Positions 33,813 through 43,101 of a stretch of DNA of 64,000 nt are shown one piece after another (within the stretch, counting starts at the first letter, position 1; each line of letters opens with the position of its first letter). Both the position numbers and the translations under genes were made by a program. The DNA lies in NCBI RefSeq assembly GCF_003382275.1, contig NZ_QTJX01000001.1:372001-436000 (forward strand), in the 5' to 3' direction. This stretch comes from Flagellimonas nanhaiensis (lineage in GTDB: Bacteria; Bacteroidota; Bacteroidia; Flavobacteriales; Flavobacteriaceae). Under the pieces are notes generated by a model. It had not been told where the DNA came from, ran no database searches, and was given only the letters and a program-made list of their open reading frames with translations.

Positions 33813-33852
33813 AAACGTCCCTCGTAAGATGAATTACGAGGGACGTTTTTTT
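33813..33852 (+). terminator. Rho-independent terminator after yajC
   Basis: A 15-base perfect stem, AAACGTCCCTCGTAA (33813-33827) with TTACGAGGGACGTTT (33834-33848), followed by further T residues. Confidence 0.92.
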
Positions 33853-33877
33853 GTACCTTGATTAAAATTTTTTTCAC

Positions 33878-35224
33878 ATGGGTACAAGACGACAATTTGT
33901 AAAAAGAGGATCACTGTTTATGGCCGGTTTGGGAACTTCCGCTTTGTTCCCAACAGAGATGCTGGCGTCAATACGAAGAACCATTAGCCCCAACGATAGA
34001 ATTCAGGTTGGACTTATTGGGTGCAAGGGAATGGGGTTTGTCAACTTGCTGTCAATCCTAAAAAATAGCGAAGTAGAAGTGGTTGCCCTTTGTGATGTGG
34101 ATGAGAACGTTCTTCGAGACAAAACTTCAGAGTTGGAAAAGGCGGAAATCAAAAAACCGAAATGGTATTCGGATTACCGAAAAATGTTGGAAGATAAAGA
34201 TGTGGACCTTGTTATTATTGGCACCCCGGACCATTGGCACTGCCTTCAATTGGTAGATTCCGTGGATGCAGGCAAGGATGTCTATTGTGAAAAACCCATA
34301 GCTAATTCCATAGCCGAATGCGAGGTAATGCTATCCAAGGTAAATTCCAGCGACCGTATGGTTCAGATTGGGCAATGGCAACGTAGTCAACCCCACTTTG
34401 TGGATGCCATAAACTATGTACATTCGGGAAAGCTTGGGCAAATACGCTTGGCTAAGGCTTGGGCGTATCAAGGTTGGATGCAGCCTGTTCCACAATTGCC
34501 CGATGGCTCTGTACCAGAGGGAGTTGATTATAAAATGTGGTTGGGACCAGCTCCCGAACGTACTTTCAACCCAAATAGATTTCACTTCAATTTTAGATGG
34601 TTTTGGGATTATGCAGGAGGATTGATGACTGATTGGGGGGTTCATTTGATTGACTATGCATTGTATGGGATGAAAGCTTCGCTGCCAAAGTCGGTAATGG
34701 CCCTGGGAGGAAAATTTGCCTATCCCGATGACGCTTCCGAAACCCCGGATACCTTGCAGACCGTTTACGAGTTTGATGGATTTTCCTTGCTCTGGGAGCA
34801 TGCTACCGGTATTGATGGGGGCAATTATGGTCGAAATCACGGCATTGCGTTTATCGGGAACAACGGAACCTTGGTATTGGATCGTGGGGGTTGGGAAGTA
34901 ATCCCGGAAAAAGATAGACCCAATTGGGACCAGGACCTTGGACCCAAGATAGAAGCGGTACCTATACAAAGGGTGGATGCCAACGGTTTGGACCTCCATA
35001 CTACCAATTTTCTGGAAGCTGTCAAAAAAAGAGATGAATCCATACTTAATGCTCCAATGAAAATAGGATACGATGCCGCTATGGTCTGCCATATGGGCAA
35101 TCTGGCTTACAAAACAGGTGAGCGTTTGTTCTGGAATGCCGAAAAAGGAGGTTTTGACAATATGGAAGCCAATGCCTATCTAGGCAAAACCTATTATAAT
35201 GGGTGGCAGTTTCCAAAGAAATAA
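33878..35224 (+). CDS. Tat-exported Gfo/Idh/MocA family oxidoreductase
   Basis: The 448-residue protein starts with a twin-arginine-type signal (RRQFVKRGSLFMAGLG, residues 4-19), so it is probably exported folded. The Rossmann domain follows (VGLIGCKGMG) with the conserved EKP (CEKPIANS). The C-terminal Gfo/Idh/MocA alpha/beta domain includes DWGVHLIDYAL. Such enzymes oxidise or reduce sugars and inositols with tightly bound NAD(P). The substrate is unknown. It appears monocistronic. Confidence 0.9.
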   Translation: MGTRRQFVKRGSLFMAGLGTSALFPTEMLASIRRTISPNDRIQVGLIGCKGMGFVNLLSILKNSEVEVVALCDVDENVLRDKTSELEKAEIKKPKWYSDYRKMLEDKDVDLVIIGTPDHWHCLQLVDSVDAGKDVYCEKPIANSIAECEVMLSKVNSSDRMVQIGQWQRSQPHFVDAINYVHSGKLGQIRLAKAWAYQGWMQPVPQLPDGSVPEGVDYKMWLGPAPERTFNPNRFHFNFRWFWDYAGGLMTDWGVHLIDYALYGMKASLPKSVMALGGKFAYPDDASETPDTLQTVYEFDGFSLLWEHATGIDGGNYGRNHGIAFIGNNGTLVLDRGGWEVIPEKDRPNWDQDLGPKIEAVPIQRVDANGLDLHTTNFLEAVKKRDESILNAPMKIGYDAAMVCHMGNLAYKTGERLFWNAEKGGFDNMEANAYLGKTYYNGWQFPKK

Positions 35225-35300
35225 GTTATGCCTTTGTAGATGAATGTGGTTTTTGAGAGAGCACCTATCATTTCGAAAAAACGGTCATTTTTATTGTGAT

Positions 35301-36044
35301 TTATTCTTTGTTGGCAAATTGTTCTTTTATTGTGACAAAATCGTCAATTAGTTTTTTAAGTGAATTTGACAACTTTTGTTCTTCGATAGACCGCAATCTA
35401 TCTTCAATATCCCAAACTGATCTTTCCAGTTTGATGTAATCGAAAATACGTTTTGGAATGTCATTTTCTTCTTTTATTTCTCGGTGATCATCAAGCAAAA
35501 CCAAATATTCCCTTTCTTCATCATTGAGCTTTTTGTTCCAATAATCGTTTCTCTTGGAAATTGATTTATACCAAGTTAGTAGTAGATCTTTTTGCGGATG
35601 AAGCCCATTGTTTTGAAGAATTCTGATATCCTCTTCAAATAAGGATATGCCTTCCTCGAAATCTATATGACAATACGGAAACAGTTTGATACTCCATTTT
35701 AATTTATACGCTTCGGGTATTTTTGTTACTCCTAGCTCAACCCTTTTACCATCAATGAATTTGTAACGGAAGTCCTGATAACAAATTTGGCCTATATAAT
35801 ATTGATATGATAAGTGCCCAAACGCCTGCTGATACCCTTCTTTGGTATTGCCAAATGGTAATTTAGGGTGATTTGTGGGATATTCTCGATTTAAATCTGG
35901 TTCAATATAAACCGTGAATACACTTCCTTTAATCAAAGGAATATGTTTGTACCAACTATGAATATCTAATAGATACGCAGTGAACCTATTGATTTGCTCT
36001 TGAGTTGGAATTGATAGTTTACTTATGGTTTCAATATAGTTCAT
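35301..36044 (-). CDS. Hypothetical protein, unrecognised
   Basis: A 247-residue cytosolic protein with no signal peptide or membrane segment. The N-terminal half has several aromatic- and histidine-rich stretches (RFTAYLLDIHSWYKHIPL), and the C-terminal third is charged and probably helical or coiled coil (about 185-245). I recognise no family. Its spacing from both neighbours and AT-rich codon use suggest an accessory gene, but this is a weak impression. Confidence 0.6.
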   Translation of the reverse strand: MNYIETISKLSIPTQEQINRFTAYLLDIHSWYKHIPLIKGSVFTVYIEPDLNREYPTNHPKLPFGNTKEGYQQAFGHLSYQYYIGQICYQDFRYKFIDGKRVELGVTKIPEAYKLKWSIKLFPYCHIDFEEGISLFEEDIRILQNNGLHPQKDLLLTWYKSISKRNDYWNKKLNDEEREYLVLLDDHREIKEENDIPKRIFDYIKLERSVWDIEDRLRSIEEQKLSNSLKKLIDDFVTIKEQFANKE

Positions 36045-36182
36045 TCAATGTTTCCACACTAGTAAGGACATAAATTCATTTTAATGTACATATCTTAACA
36101 ATGTGCGAAGTTCACTAAAGTTTTGACTCAGATAAACGGTAAATGGACGAATGAGTTTATCGGATTGACGAATACTTACATT

Positions 36183-36773
36183 TTACCTATAAGCATCGTT
36201 AAGCCCAACCCCTTTTTCAATCATAGGAAGGATTTTCTCCAATCTTTTGAGTTTGGTTTTTTCCTGTTTGGCTTCCAAAATGTATTCGCAGAATTCTTTT
36301 TGTTTATAAGGAGAAAAAGCGTCGAAACTCGATTTCAATAACGGGTTGTTGTCCAATTGCACCCGGAGAAGTTCCGGTATTTTGGCCTTGGACCCTTTTT
36401 CCACGGAAATTTCCTTGCCCTTTTTTTGATTTTCAATGGATTCCAATAAATATTCCCGTATTGCGTTATGGTCCAACTCATCCACTGACTGGAATTTCCA
36501 ATGCCGCATTCCCTTGGTTTTTCCTTCTTGGGCATTTTGCAACACCTTTTTTGGATCACTTAGAAACACTCCGTTGAAAAACCAAAGTCCAAAATGGTTC
36601 TTGAATCGGCATATGCCAAATACATTTTTACCATTAATGGTATATACCGGAAAGTTCCACTTGTAACCCTCTGTACTCTCAGTTTCCTGGGCAAGGGAGC
36701 GCAATAGGTTAATGCCATCCTTAAAAGGATGTTCTTTTTCGTAGTAGTTTTTGAGTTTTTCCGCCTTTTCCAT
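36183..36773 (-). CDS. YdeI/OmpD-associated, DUF1801-containing protein
   Basis: The 196-residue protein combines an N-terminal DUF1801-like domain (about 15-110, including YKWNFPVYTINGKNVFGICRFKNHFGLWFFNG) with a C-terminal YdeI-like helical tail (about 130-196, PYKQKEFCEYILEAKQEKTKLKRLEKILPMIEKG). Family members have been linked to resistance to antimicrobial peptides in enterobacteria, but the biochemical role is unclear. One base separates its stop-start boundary from the pepT stop, suggesting co-transcription with pepT. Confidence 0.82.
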   Translation of the reverse strand: MEKAEKLKNYYEKEHPFKDGINLLRSLAQETESTEGYKWNFPVYTINGKNVFGICRFKNHFGLWFFNGVFLSDPKKVLQNAQEGKTKGMRHWKFQSVDELDHNAIREYLLESIENQKKGKEISVEKGSKAKIPELLRVQLDNNPLLKSSFDAFSPYKQKEFCEYILEAKQEKTKLKRLEKILPMIEKGVGLNDAYR

Positions 36774-36774
36774 A

Positions 36775-38004
36775 CTACTTTATTTGAATGGCCGTGAGCT
36801 CACATATTTTAACGATGACCTTAACAGCTTTTTCCATGCTCTCCAAGGGAATATATTCATATTTTCCGTGAAAGTTATGGCCGCCAGCGAAAATATTTGG
36901 ACACGGCAGCCCCATAAAACTCAGTTGGGAACCATCAGTTCCACCCCTTATGGGTTTTATGATCGGCTCAATATCCAGCGATTCCATAGCCTCTTTGGCA
37001 ATTTCTACAATATGAAAAACAGGCTCTACTTTTTCGCGCATGTTTTTGTATTGATCATCAATCTGAAGATTTACACAGTCCCCGTATTTTTTGTTGAGTT
37101 TTTCCTTGATGTCTTCCAAAAGTTGCTTTCTGGCTTCAAAATGGAGGGCATCGTGATCACGGACAATAAGTTCAACCGTTGCTTTTTCAATCTCACCTTT
37201 AAATAGGTGAACATGGAAAAAACCTTCCCTGTCCGAAGTCTTTTCGGGAACCTCGTTTGGCGGTAGCAATCCCAGGAACTCATTGGCAATGCCTATGGCA
37301 TTGACCATCTTGTCTTTGGCATAACCTGGGTGTACGCTTTTGCCCAGGACAGTTATTTTGGCACTTGCGGCGTTAAAGTTTTCGTACTCCAATTCCCCAA
37401 CCTGGCTACCATCCATGGTATAGGCCCATTCCGCACCAAATTTTTTTACATCGAACTTATGGGCGCCCCGTCCTACTTCCTCATCGGGAGTGAAGGCAAT
37501 CCTAATCTTACCATGCTTAATTTCCGGATGTTGGATCAAATACTCCATGGCAGTGATTATTTCCGCAATTCCAGCTTTGTCATCGGCACCTAGCAACGTA
37601 TTACCGTTGGTGGTGATCAAGGTCTGACCTTGGTATTGGAGCAAATCCTCAAAATAATCCGGAGATAGAACAATGTTTTTCTGTTTGTTGAGCACGATGT
37701 CCTTACCATCGTAATTTTTCACAATTTGGGGACTGACGTTCTTACCTGAAAAATCAGGAGAAGTATCCATATGGGAGATGAAACCTATGGTAGGCACCTT
37801 TTTATCCATATTGGACGGAAGGGTGGCCATGATGTACGCATTCTCATCAATGGAGACTTCCTGCATACCTATTTGATGAAGTTCCATGACCAGCTTTTTA
37901 GCCAGGTCTCTTTGTTTTTCGGTAGTAGGGGTGGTTTTGGAGTAAGGGTCGCTTTGGGTATCTATGGCGACATATTCAAGAAATCTGGGTAGTAATTTTT
38001 CCAT
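36775..38004 (-). CDS. pepT: Peptidase T (tripeptide aminopeptidase, M20B)
   Basis: PepT removes the N-terminal residue from tripeptides in the cytosol using two zinc ions. The 409-residue length is standard. Zinc-site motifs are visible: SHMDTSPDF, the bridging aspartate in [10 protein letters not shown], the catalytic EE in [13 protein letters not shown] and the C-terminal [14 protein letters not shown]. It is the first gene of a short minus-strand unit with the YdeI-like gene. Confidence 0.95.
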   Translation of the reverse strand: MEKLLPRFLEYVAIDTQSDPYSKTTPTTEKQRDLAKKLVMELHQIGMQEVSIDENAYIMATLPSNMDKKVPTIGFISHMDTSPDFSGKNVSPQIVKNYDGKDIVLNKQKNIVLSPDYFEDLLQYQGQTLITTNGNTLLGADDKAGIAEIITAMEYLIQHPEIKHGKIRIAFTPDEEVGRGAHKFDVKKFGAEWAYTMDGSQVGELEYENFNAASAKITVLGKSVHPGYAKDKMVNAIGIANEFLGLLPPNEVPEKTSDREGFFHVHLFKGEIEKATVELIVRDHDALHFEARKQLLEDIKEKLNKKYGDCVNLQIDDQYKNMREKVEPVFHIVEIAKEAMESLDIEPIIKPIRGGTDGSQLSFMGLPCPNIFAGGHNFHGKYEYIPLESMEKAVKVIVKICELTAIQIK

Positions 38005-38099
38005 AACATGCGTTTCATCAAAAATAATGCTTATTCAATCGTTATTTTGAGAAAAACCGTTTTTGAAGACCTATATTTCTTCGGTTTAAAACATACGGT

Positions 38100-38519
38100 T
38101 TGAAAAAAGTTCCTTTAGTCTTACTTATGGTTTTCTTTAATGTAGGTCTATCCCAAGAAGATTGTCAATTGGGAGTTGGCGGGCAAGATGATCAAGTGAT
38201 TATGGAGGTATTTCAATTAAATGATAATCAAAAGGACAAATTAAAAAGCTGGAGCGCTGAACTTAAGGTTAGGAACGATATCCTTAAGGACCGCGCAAAA
38301 CATCTTTTAAAACGTCATGAAGGAAGTTCACCCGAAGTTTTGATGACTTTTTCAAAACAATACAAAGATATTTTGGATAGTATGAAGCAAAATGCACTTA
38401 TGATGGACAGGCGTCTTTTGTCCACATTAAATGCCAAACAGTACAACCTTTATTTGGAACTTTGTAGTCAACTTACCCTACGCCCTATGTATGTGGATAG
38501 GTCAGTTGACGAAAAATAA
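38100..38519 (+). CDS. Secreted small helical protein, possibly Spy/CpxP-like
   Basis: The 139-residue protein starts with TTG at 38100 and has a signal peptide (about 1-18, cleavage near GLSQ). The mature part is helical, with FQLNDNQKDKLKSWSAELK and a later LNAKQYNLYLELC that loosely resemble the paired LTxxQ motifs of periplasmic Spy/CpxP chaperones. The match is weak, so the role is unassigned. No ATG is available near the signal peptide, supporting the TTG start. pyrD follows 53 bases downstream. Confidence 0.65.
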   Translation: MKKVPLVLLMVFFNVGLSQEDCQLGVGGQDDQVIMEVFQLNDNQKDKLKSWSAELKVRNDILKDRAKHLLKRHEGSSPEVLMTFSKQYKDILDSMKQNALMMDRRLLSTLNAKQYNLYLELCSQLTLRPMYVDRSVDEK

Positions 38520-38550
38520 CCAATTTCTTACAAGCTGAACTAAGAGTTTA

Positions 38551-38558
38551 TATTTTTG
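38551..38558 (+). promoter_or_regulatory. Candidate -7 promoter element of pyrD
   Basis: TATTTTTG matches TAnnTTTG, 14 bases before the pyrD ATG at 38573. Confidence 0.4.
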
Positions 38559-38572
38559 TCAAAATTTTTTGA

Positions 38573-39613
38573 ATGTACAAATTCCTCATTCGCCCGATTC
38601 TTTTCTTATTTGACCCTGAAGTAGCACACCAAATTTCATTTAGTGCCATAAGAATACTGTCCAAGCTGGGAATAAATCATCTTTTCAAGAAAATGTTCAT
38701 CATTAAGGACCCAAGATTGGAAAAAGAAGTCTTTGGATTGATATTTAAAAACCCGGTGGGTCTAGCGGCAGGATTTGACAAAGATGCAAAGCTCTACAAC
38801 GAATTTTCAGATTTTGGTTTTGGATTTATCGAAATTGGTACGCTGACTCCCAAGCCACAAGCAGGAAACCCAAAAAAGAGATTGTTCAGATTGGTGGAAG
38901 ACAGTGGAATCATCAATAGGATGGGGTTTAACAATCATGGGGTGTTTGAGGCAGTGGAGCAACTCAACAAGAAACACAGGGTCCTGATCGGGGGCAATAT
39001 TGGAAAGAACAAAAAGACTCCGAATAAAGATGCCATAAAAGATTATCTCATTTGTTTTGAGGCGCTATTCGAGCACGTGGATTATTTTGTGGTCAATGTT
39101 AGTTCTCCCAACACACCTGGGTTACGGGAACTTCAAGATAAGGAGCCTTTGTTCAAACTGCTGAAGAAATTGAAAAGCCAGAACGGAAAACTTTCCAAGA
39201 AATTGGAGTCAAAAGAAAAACCGATTCTTCTTAAAATAGCACCGGATCTAAGCGATGACCAGCTTCTGGATATTATTGACATCGTCAAAGAATCAAAAAT
39301 AGATGGTGTTATTGCTACCAATACTACCATTTCTAGAAAAGGGTTAAAGTCCCACTTGATTTTGACAGAAGAACAAGGAGGTCTTAGCGGAAAACCTTTA
39401 ACAAACAGAAGTACCGAGGTAATCAGATTCTTGGCAGAAAAAAGCAATAGGGCATTTCCTATTATTGGAGTGGGTGGGATTCACTCAGCAGAGGATGCTT
39501 TGGAAAAGTTGGATGCTGGAGCAGATTTGGTACAATTGTACACAGGTTTCATTTATGAAGGACCTGGCCTCATTAAAAAAATCAACAAGGCAATTTTAGA
39601 GCGGACATCATAG
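38573..39613 (+). CDS. pyrD: Dihydroorotate dehydrogenase (quinone), class 2
   Basis: PyrD oxidises dihydroorotate to orotate in pyrimidine synthesis and passes electrons to quinone at the inner membrane. The class 2 form is shown by the N-terminal helical membrane-association domain (1-45) and the catalytic serine in [14 protein letters not shown] (about 175-188). FMN-site motifs [28 protein letters not shown] and [11 protein letters not shown] are intact. The length of 346 residues is usual. The LysE exporter gene follows five bases later. Confidence 0.96.
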   Translation: MYKFLIRPILFLFDPEVAHQISFSAIRILSKLGINHLFKKMFIIKDPRLEKEVFGLIFKNPVGLAAGFDKDAKLYNEFSDFGFGFIEIGTLTPKPQAGNPKKRLFRLVEDSGIINRMGFNNHGVFEAVEQLNKKHRVLIGGNIGKNKKTPNKDAIKDYLICFEALFEHVDYFVVNVSSPNTPGLRELQDKEPLFKLLKKLKSQNGKLSKKLESKEKPILLKIAPDLSDDQLLDIIDIVKESKIDGVIATNTTISRKGLKSHLILTEEQGGLSGKPLTNRSTEVIRFLAEKSNRAFPIIGVGGIHSAEDALEKLDAGADLVQLYTGFIYEGPGLIKKINKAILERTS

Positions 39614-39618
39614 TTCAT

Positions 39619-40278
39619 ATGTTTACGTTGTTCATTCAAGAAACGGCATTTATCAACTACCCAATATTGATTGGGTTTGTTGTGGCTTCTGCCGCTTTGG
39701 CCATTTCTCCTGGTCCGGATAACATTTATGTGCTAACCCAAAGCATTTCCAATGGAGTAAAAGCTGGGATGGCCACCACGACCGGGCTGGTAAGCGGTTG
39801 TTTGGTTCATACTACCTTGCTGGCATTTGGGGTGTCGGAAATCATCAAAAGAAGTGATGCGCTTTTTTTCGGAATCAAGATGTTTGGTGCAATCTACTTG
39901 TTGTATTTAGCTATCCAGGTTTATAAAAGTGATGCATCCCTCAGCTTGGACAACACCGGCGGCAATGGCAAAAGCCATAGTAAACTGTTCAAGATTGGTT
40001 TCACCATGAATGTGCTCAATCCCAAAGTGACCATTTTCTTTCTTGCCTTTTTTCCGGGGTTTCTGTTTAGTCAGGAGTTGAATACGGTAGTTCAGTTTTA
40101 TGTGCTCGGCTTACTTTTTATGCTCTCCGCGTTTATCATTTTTGGAACAATCGCCGTTTTGGCCGGAAAGATTTCCAAGTATTTAACAAAGTACCCGCAA
40201 TCGGGGTTGTTCTTGAAATGGCTTCAAATAACTGTCTTTGTGGGTATTGCCGTATATCTGTTCCTATCAGATAAATAG
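39619..40278 (+). CDS. LysE-family amino acid exporter
   Basis: The 219-residue inner-membrane protein has about six helices and the family N-terminal motif ALAISPGPDNIYVLTQSISNGVKAG. LysE/RhtB transporters export amino acids such as lysine, threonine or homoserine lactone; the substrate cannot be read from sequence. It lies directly after pyrD and 21 bases before the HMG-CoA lyase gene, so the three are probably one transcript. Confidence 0.9.
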   Translation: MFTLFIQETAFINYPILIGFVVASAALAISPGPDNIYVLTQSISNGVKAGMATTTGLVSGCLVHTTLLAFGVSEIIKRSDALFFGIKMFGAIYLLYLAIQVYKSDASLSLDNTGGNGKSHSKLFKIGFTMNVLNPKVTIFFLAFFPGFLFSQELNTVVQFYVLGLLFMLSAFIIFGTIAVLAGKISKYLTKYPQSGLFLKWLQITVFVGIAVYLFLSDK

Positions 40279-40299
40279 TGGTAAATTTACCATCGTCCT

Positions 40300-41163
40300 A
40301 TGGCAAAAGTTAAACTCATAGAATGTCCGCGTGATGCCATGCAAGGCATCAAAACATTTATCCCAACAACAGAAAAGGTGAAGTATCTACAATCTTTGCT
40401 GGGGTGTGGTTTTGATACCTTGGATTTTGGAAGTTTTGTATCTCCGAAAGCGATTCCCCAAATGCAGGATACGGCAGAGGTACTGGACCAGTTGGATTTA
40501 TCCAAAAGTAAGAGCAAATTACTTGCAATTGTGGCCAACATCAGAGGAGCCCAAGATGCCAGTCAATTTGAAGCAATAGATTACTTGGGTTTTCCATTTT
40601 CCATTTCTGAGAATTTTCAAATGCGGAACACCCACAAAACAATTGCCCAATCCGTAGATACCCTAAAAGGTATTCTAGAAATTGCGGATTCCAAAAACAA
40701 AGAGGTGGTTACCTATATTTCCATGGGATTTGGGAATCCATATGGAGACCCTTGGGATGTGGAGATAGTAGGGGAGTGGACCGAAAAATTAGCGGGAATG
40801 GGCGCGCGGATACTGTCACTTTCAGATACCATTGGAAGCTCTACTCCAGAGGTAATCGATTATTTGTTCTCCAATCTAATTCCAAAGTATCCCAAGGTAG
40901 AATTTGGAGCTCATCTGCATACTACACCAACCAAATGGCACGAGAAGGTAGATGCTGCCTACAAGGCAGGTTGCAGACGTTTTGATGGAGCTGTTCAAGG
41001 CTTTGGTGGGTGCCCAATGGCCAAGGATGAACTTACTGGGAATATGCCCACTGAAAAAATGCTTTCCTATTTTACTACGGAGAAAGTGGATACAGGCGTA
41101 AATTGGATGGTATTTGAGGCAGCCTACAACAAAGCAACTGAGTTGTTTTCTGTTTATCATTAA
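40300..41163 (+). CDS. Hydroxymethylglutaryl-CoA lyase
   Basis: The enzyme cleaves HMG-CoA to acetoacetate and acetyl-CoA in leucine breakdown. The 287-residue TIM barrel begins VKLIECPRDAMQG, with arginine and aspartate in the metal site. It includes ISMGFGNPYGDPWD, the metal histidines in GAHLHTTP and the catalytic-loop cysteine motif VQGFGGCPMA. The ECPRD variant of EVGPRD is the form I expect in Bacteroidota members. It is cytosolic. Confidence 0.92.
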   Translation: MAKVKLIECPRDAMQGIKTFIPTTEKVKYLQSLLGCGFDTLDFGSFVSPKAIPQMQDTAEVLDQLDLSKSKSKLLAIVANIRGAQDASQFEAIDYLGFPFSISENFQMRNTHKTIAQSVDTLKGILEIADSKNKEVVTYISMGFGNPYGDPWDVEIVGEWTEKLAGMGARILSLSDTIGSSTPEVIDYLFSNLIPKYPKVEFGAHLHTTPTKWHEKVDAAYKAGCRRFDGAVQGFGGCPMAKDELTGNMPTEKMLSYFTTEKVDTGVNWMVFEAAYNKATELFSVYH

Positions 41164-41212
41164 TGGCAATTGAAAGGGTTAAAAACGTCTTGCTGTTAAA
41201 CCTTCATTTTTA

Positions 41213-41265
41213 TTTAAAATAAGTCTAAATTAATTTGGTCACTTCATGTAGTGGGAATATATTTG
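41213..41265 (+). promoter_or_regulatory. Porin promoter with an adjacent AATAAGTCTAAATTAAT box
   Basis: TTTG (41234-41237), a 20-base spacer and TATATTTG (41258-41265) form a complete promoter. Directly upstream and touching the -33 is AATAAGTCTAAATTAAT (41218-41234), which recurs identically before the FMN-binding protein gene at 42543-42559. Confidence 0.7.
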
Positions 41266-41311
41266 CCGCCGTAATTATTTATATTTAATCTAAATAAATA
41301 GACCAGCACCA

Positions 41312-42490
41312 ATGAAGCACCTAATTTTTTTCTTGACACTGCTTTTTGCAACATCCATCTATGCACAAACGCAAACCGATTCAATACAACTTGACCCTCA
41401 AAAGCAAATAAATGCTGCGCAACGTTTGCTTTCTGGAAACTATGCTTCTGCAGTGACGGTAGGCGCCTATGGGGAAATGTTGTATAACCAACCCGAAGGG
41501 CAAAATGGAGAGTTGGACGTACAACGACTTGTGGTACTTTTTGGATATCGATTTGATGATCGTACCCAATTTGTTACGGAAATTGAATTTGAGCACGTAG
41601 AAGAGGTTTTTGTAGAACAGGCTTTTGTGAACTACAATGCCGCACCTAATTTTAATGTTCGAGGTGGACTTATGCTGGTTCCAATGGGAATTATCAACGA
41701 GTTCCATGAACCGACCACCTTTAACGGAACTGAGCGTCCTGCGCTAGACAATGCCATAGTTCCCACAACTTGGAGAGAACTGGGTGTGGGTGTAACAGGT
41801 AGATTCAATTCAATCTCTTTGGGATATCAAGCCTACCTTTTTAACGGGTTCAAATCAACCGAGTCTGATGGCGAAGGTGGAATAAATGGAAAGCTAAGAG
41901 GTTCAAATGGTTTGCGTGGTGGAAGACAGAAAGGAATCCAGTCAACCATAGACAGCCCCAACCTTTCCACAAAACTTGACTATTACGGTATTCCTGGTCT
42001 GCGTTTGGGCTTTTCCACATACTTTGGACGCACCCAGGCTGAGGACGAGATAGAACAATTTGATGGAGCAGATATTGGGATTACCATGTTAGGTTTGGAT
42101 GCCCGTTATGCCTATCAAAAGTTTACTGCAAGGGGACAATTTATCCATGCCTCACTTTCCGATACAGATGCATATAATAATCTAACAGGAAGCAATTTGG
42201 GAAGTACGCTTCAAGGATGGTACCTAGAAGGAGCCTACAATGTACTGCCTGTTGGAAAGCGGCAAAAACTTTTTGCATTTGCACGCTACGAAAAGTATGA
42301 TACCCATGCTGACACCGAAGGTGGTTTGATGAGAAACGAAGCCTATGACCGAACCGATGTGACCACTGGTCTTACCTATCACATAGCACCGGGGGTTGTA
42401 GTAAAAGGTGATTATCAGTTCAGAAGCAATGCCGCAGATGACAGTGATGTGGCAGATAGACTAAATTTTGGAATAGGGGTGTGGTTTTAA
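41312..42490 (+). CDS. Outer-membrane porin-like beta-barrel protein
   Basis: The 392-residue protein has a signal peptide (1-19, cleavage near IYAQ). A barrel of alternating amphipathic strands follows and ends in a terminal phenylalanine (GIGVWF), the usual outer-membrane insertion signal. The sequence from about 50 onward (VGAYGEMLYNQPEGQNGELDVQRLVVLFGYRFDDRTQFVTEIEFEHVEEVFVEQAF) resembles phosphate-selective-porin-like proteins of Bacteroidota; specificity is unknown. The promoter shares a regulatory box with the next gene, so the porin probably belongs to the same stimulon. Confidence 0.85.
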   Translation: MKHLIFFLTLLFATSIYAQTQTDSIQLDPQKQINAAQRLLSGNYASAVTVGAYGEMLYNQPEGQNGELDVQRLVVLFGYRFDDRTQFVTEIEFEHVEEVFVEQAFVNYNAAPNFNVRGGLMLVPMGIINEFHEPTTFNGTERPALDNAIVPTTWRELGVGVTGRFNSISLGYQAYLFNGFKSTESDGEGGINGKLRGSNGLRGGRQKGIQSTIDSPNLSTKLDYYGIPGLRLGFSTYFGRTQAEDEIEQFDGADIGITMLGLDARYAYQKFTARGQFIHASLSDTDAYNNLTGSNLGSTLQGWYLEGAYNVLPVGKRQKLFAFARYEKYDTHADTEGGLMRNEAYDRTDVTTGLTYHIAPGVVVKGDYQFRSNAADDSDVADRLNFGIGVWF

Positions 42491-42530
42491 TCACACCTTT
42501 TATTTCAAGAAGGGAACAGAAACTTCAATC

Positions 42531-42566
42531 TAGACTATTCAGAATAAGTCTAAATTAATATATTTG
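42531..42566 (+). promoter_or_regulatory. FMN-binding-protein promoter with a long palindromic operator
   Basis: TATATTTG at 42559-42566 lies only five bases from the ATG at 42571. Upstream, 42531-42552 is a near-perfect palindrome: TAGACT and ATTC, a central A, then GAAT, one extra A and AGTCTA. Its right half is part of the AATAAGTCTAAATTAAT box shared with the porin promoter. The position over the promoter implies repression. Confidence 0.7.
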
Positions 42567-42570
42567 TGGG

Positions 42571-43101
42571 ATGAAATCGTTGGAATCGTACAGCTTATTT
42601 TTTCTGGCCTTCGTGTTCTTGGCGTTCAGTGTTCCAAAAGGTCTGAACAAAAAAGTGGTCAAGGAAGTTGAAAAGACTTTTGAAGTGGCCGACTTTACCA
42701 TGGACCCCATTAAGGTTTCCTCAGAATTGAATGAAAATCTTCCAACCAAGATTTCCAGTGAGAACCTTTATCGTGTGCTCCAGAACGAATCAATTTTAGG
42801 CTACGCATTTGTAGATCAAGCCCCAAGCAAAACAGCCAAATTTGACTATCTGGTAATTTTTGATAAAGATTTGGCTATCATCAATACCAAGGTATTGATT
42901 TATAGGGAAGAATACGGCGGGGAAATTGGAAGCAAACGTTGGCTGAAACAATTTATAGGAAAAACTGGTGATGATAGGGTGAGCAGCGAAACCAATATTG
43001 ATGCAATTGCTGGTGCTACCATATCTGTAAATTCCATGACCAAGGCCATGGACAACCTGCTTCAGACAATAGGCATTTTAAAGGATAAAGGAGAGCTGTA
43101 A
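42571..43101 (+). CDS. FMN-binding-domain protein with a covalent flavinylation motif
   Basis: The 176-residue protein has an N-terminal signal or anchor (about 6-24) and an FMN-binding domain. The C-terminal DAIAGATIS (D144 to S152) matches the Dxx[S/T/A]GA[T/S] motif where ApbE attaches FMN to the threonine (T150). Such extracytosolic flavoproteins carry electrons across the envelope, as in NqrC/RnfG and flavin-based respiratory modules. No apbE gene is in the window. Its stop and the next gene's ATG share one base (TAATG), so the two are coupled, and the upstream porin shares its operator sequence. Confidence 0.85.
   Translation: MKSLESYSLFFLAFVFLAFSVPKGLNKKVVKEVEKTFEVADFTMDPIKVSSELNENLPTKISSENLYRVLQNESILGYAFVDQAPSKTAKFDYLVIFDKDLAIINTKVLIYREEYGGEIGSKRWLKQFIGKTGDDRVSSETNIDAIAGATISVNSMTKAMDNLLQTIGILKDKGEL

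Noticed and set aside
34331..35092. 253-codon minus-strand open frame opposite the Gfo/Idh/MocA gene
   Set aside because: It lies wholly inside a well-supported gene, has no recognisable domain and looks like the reverse reading of its codons.
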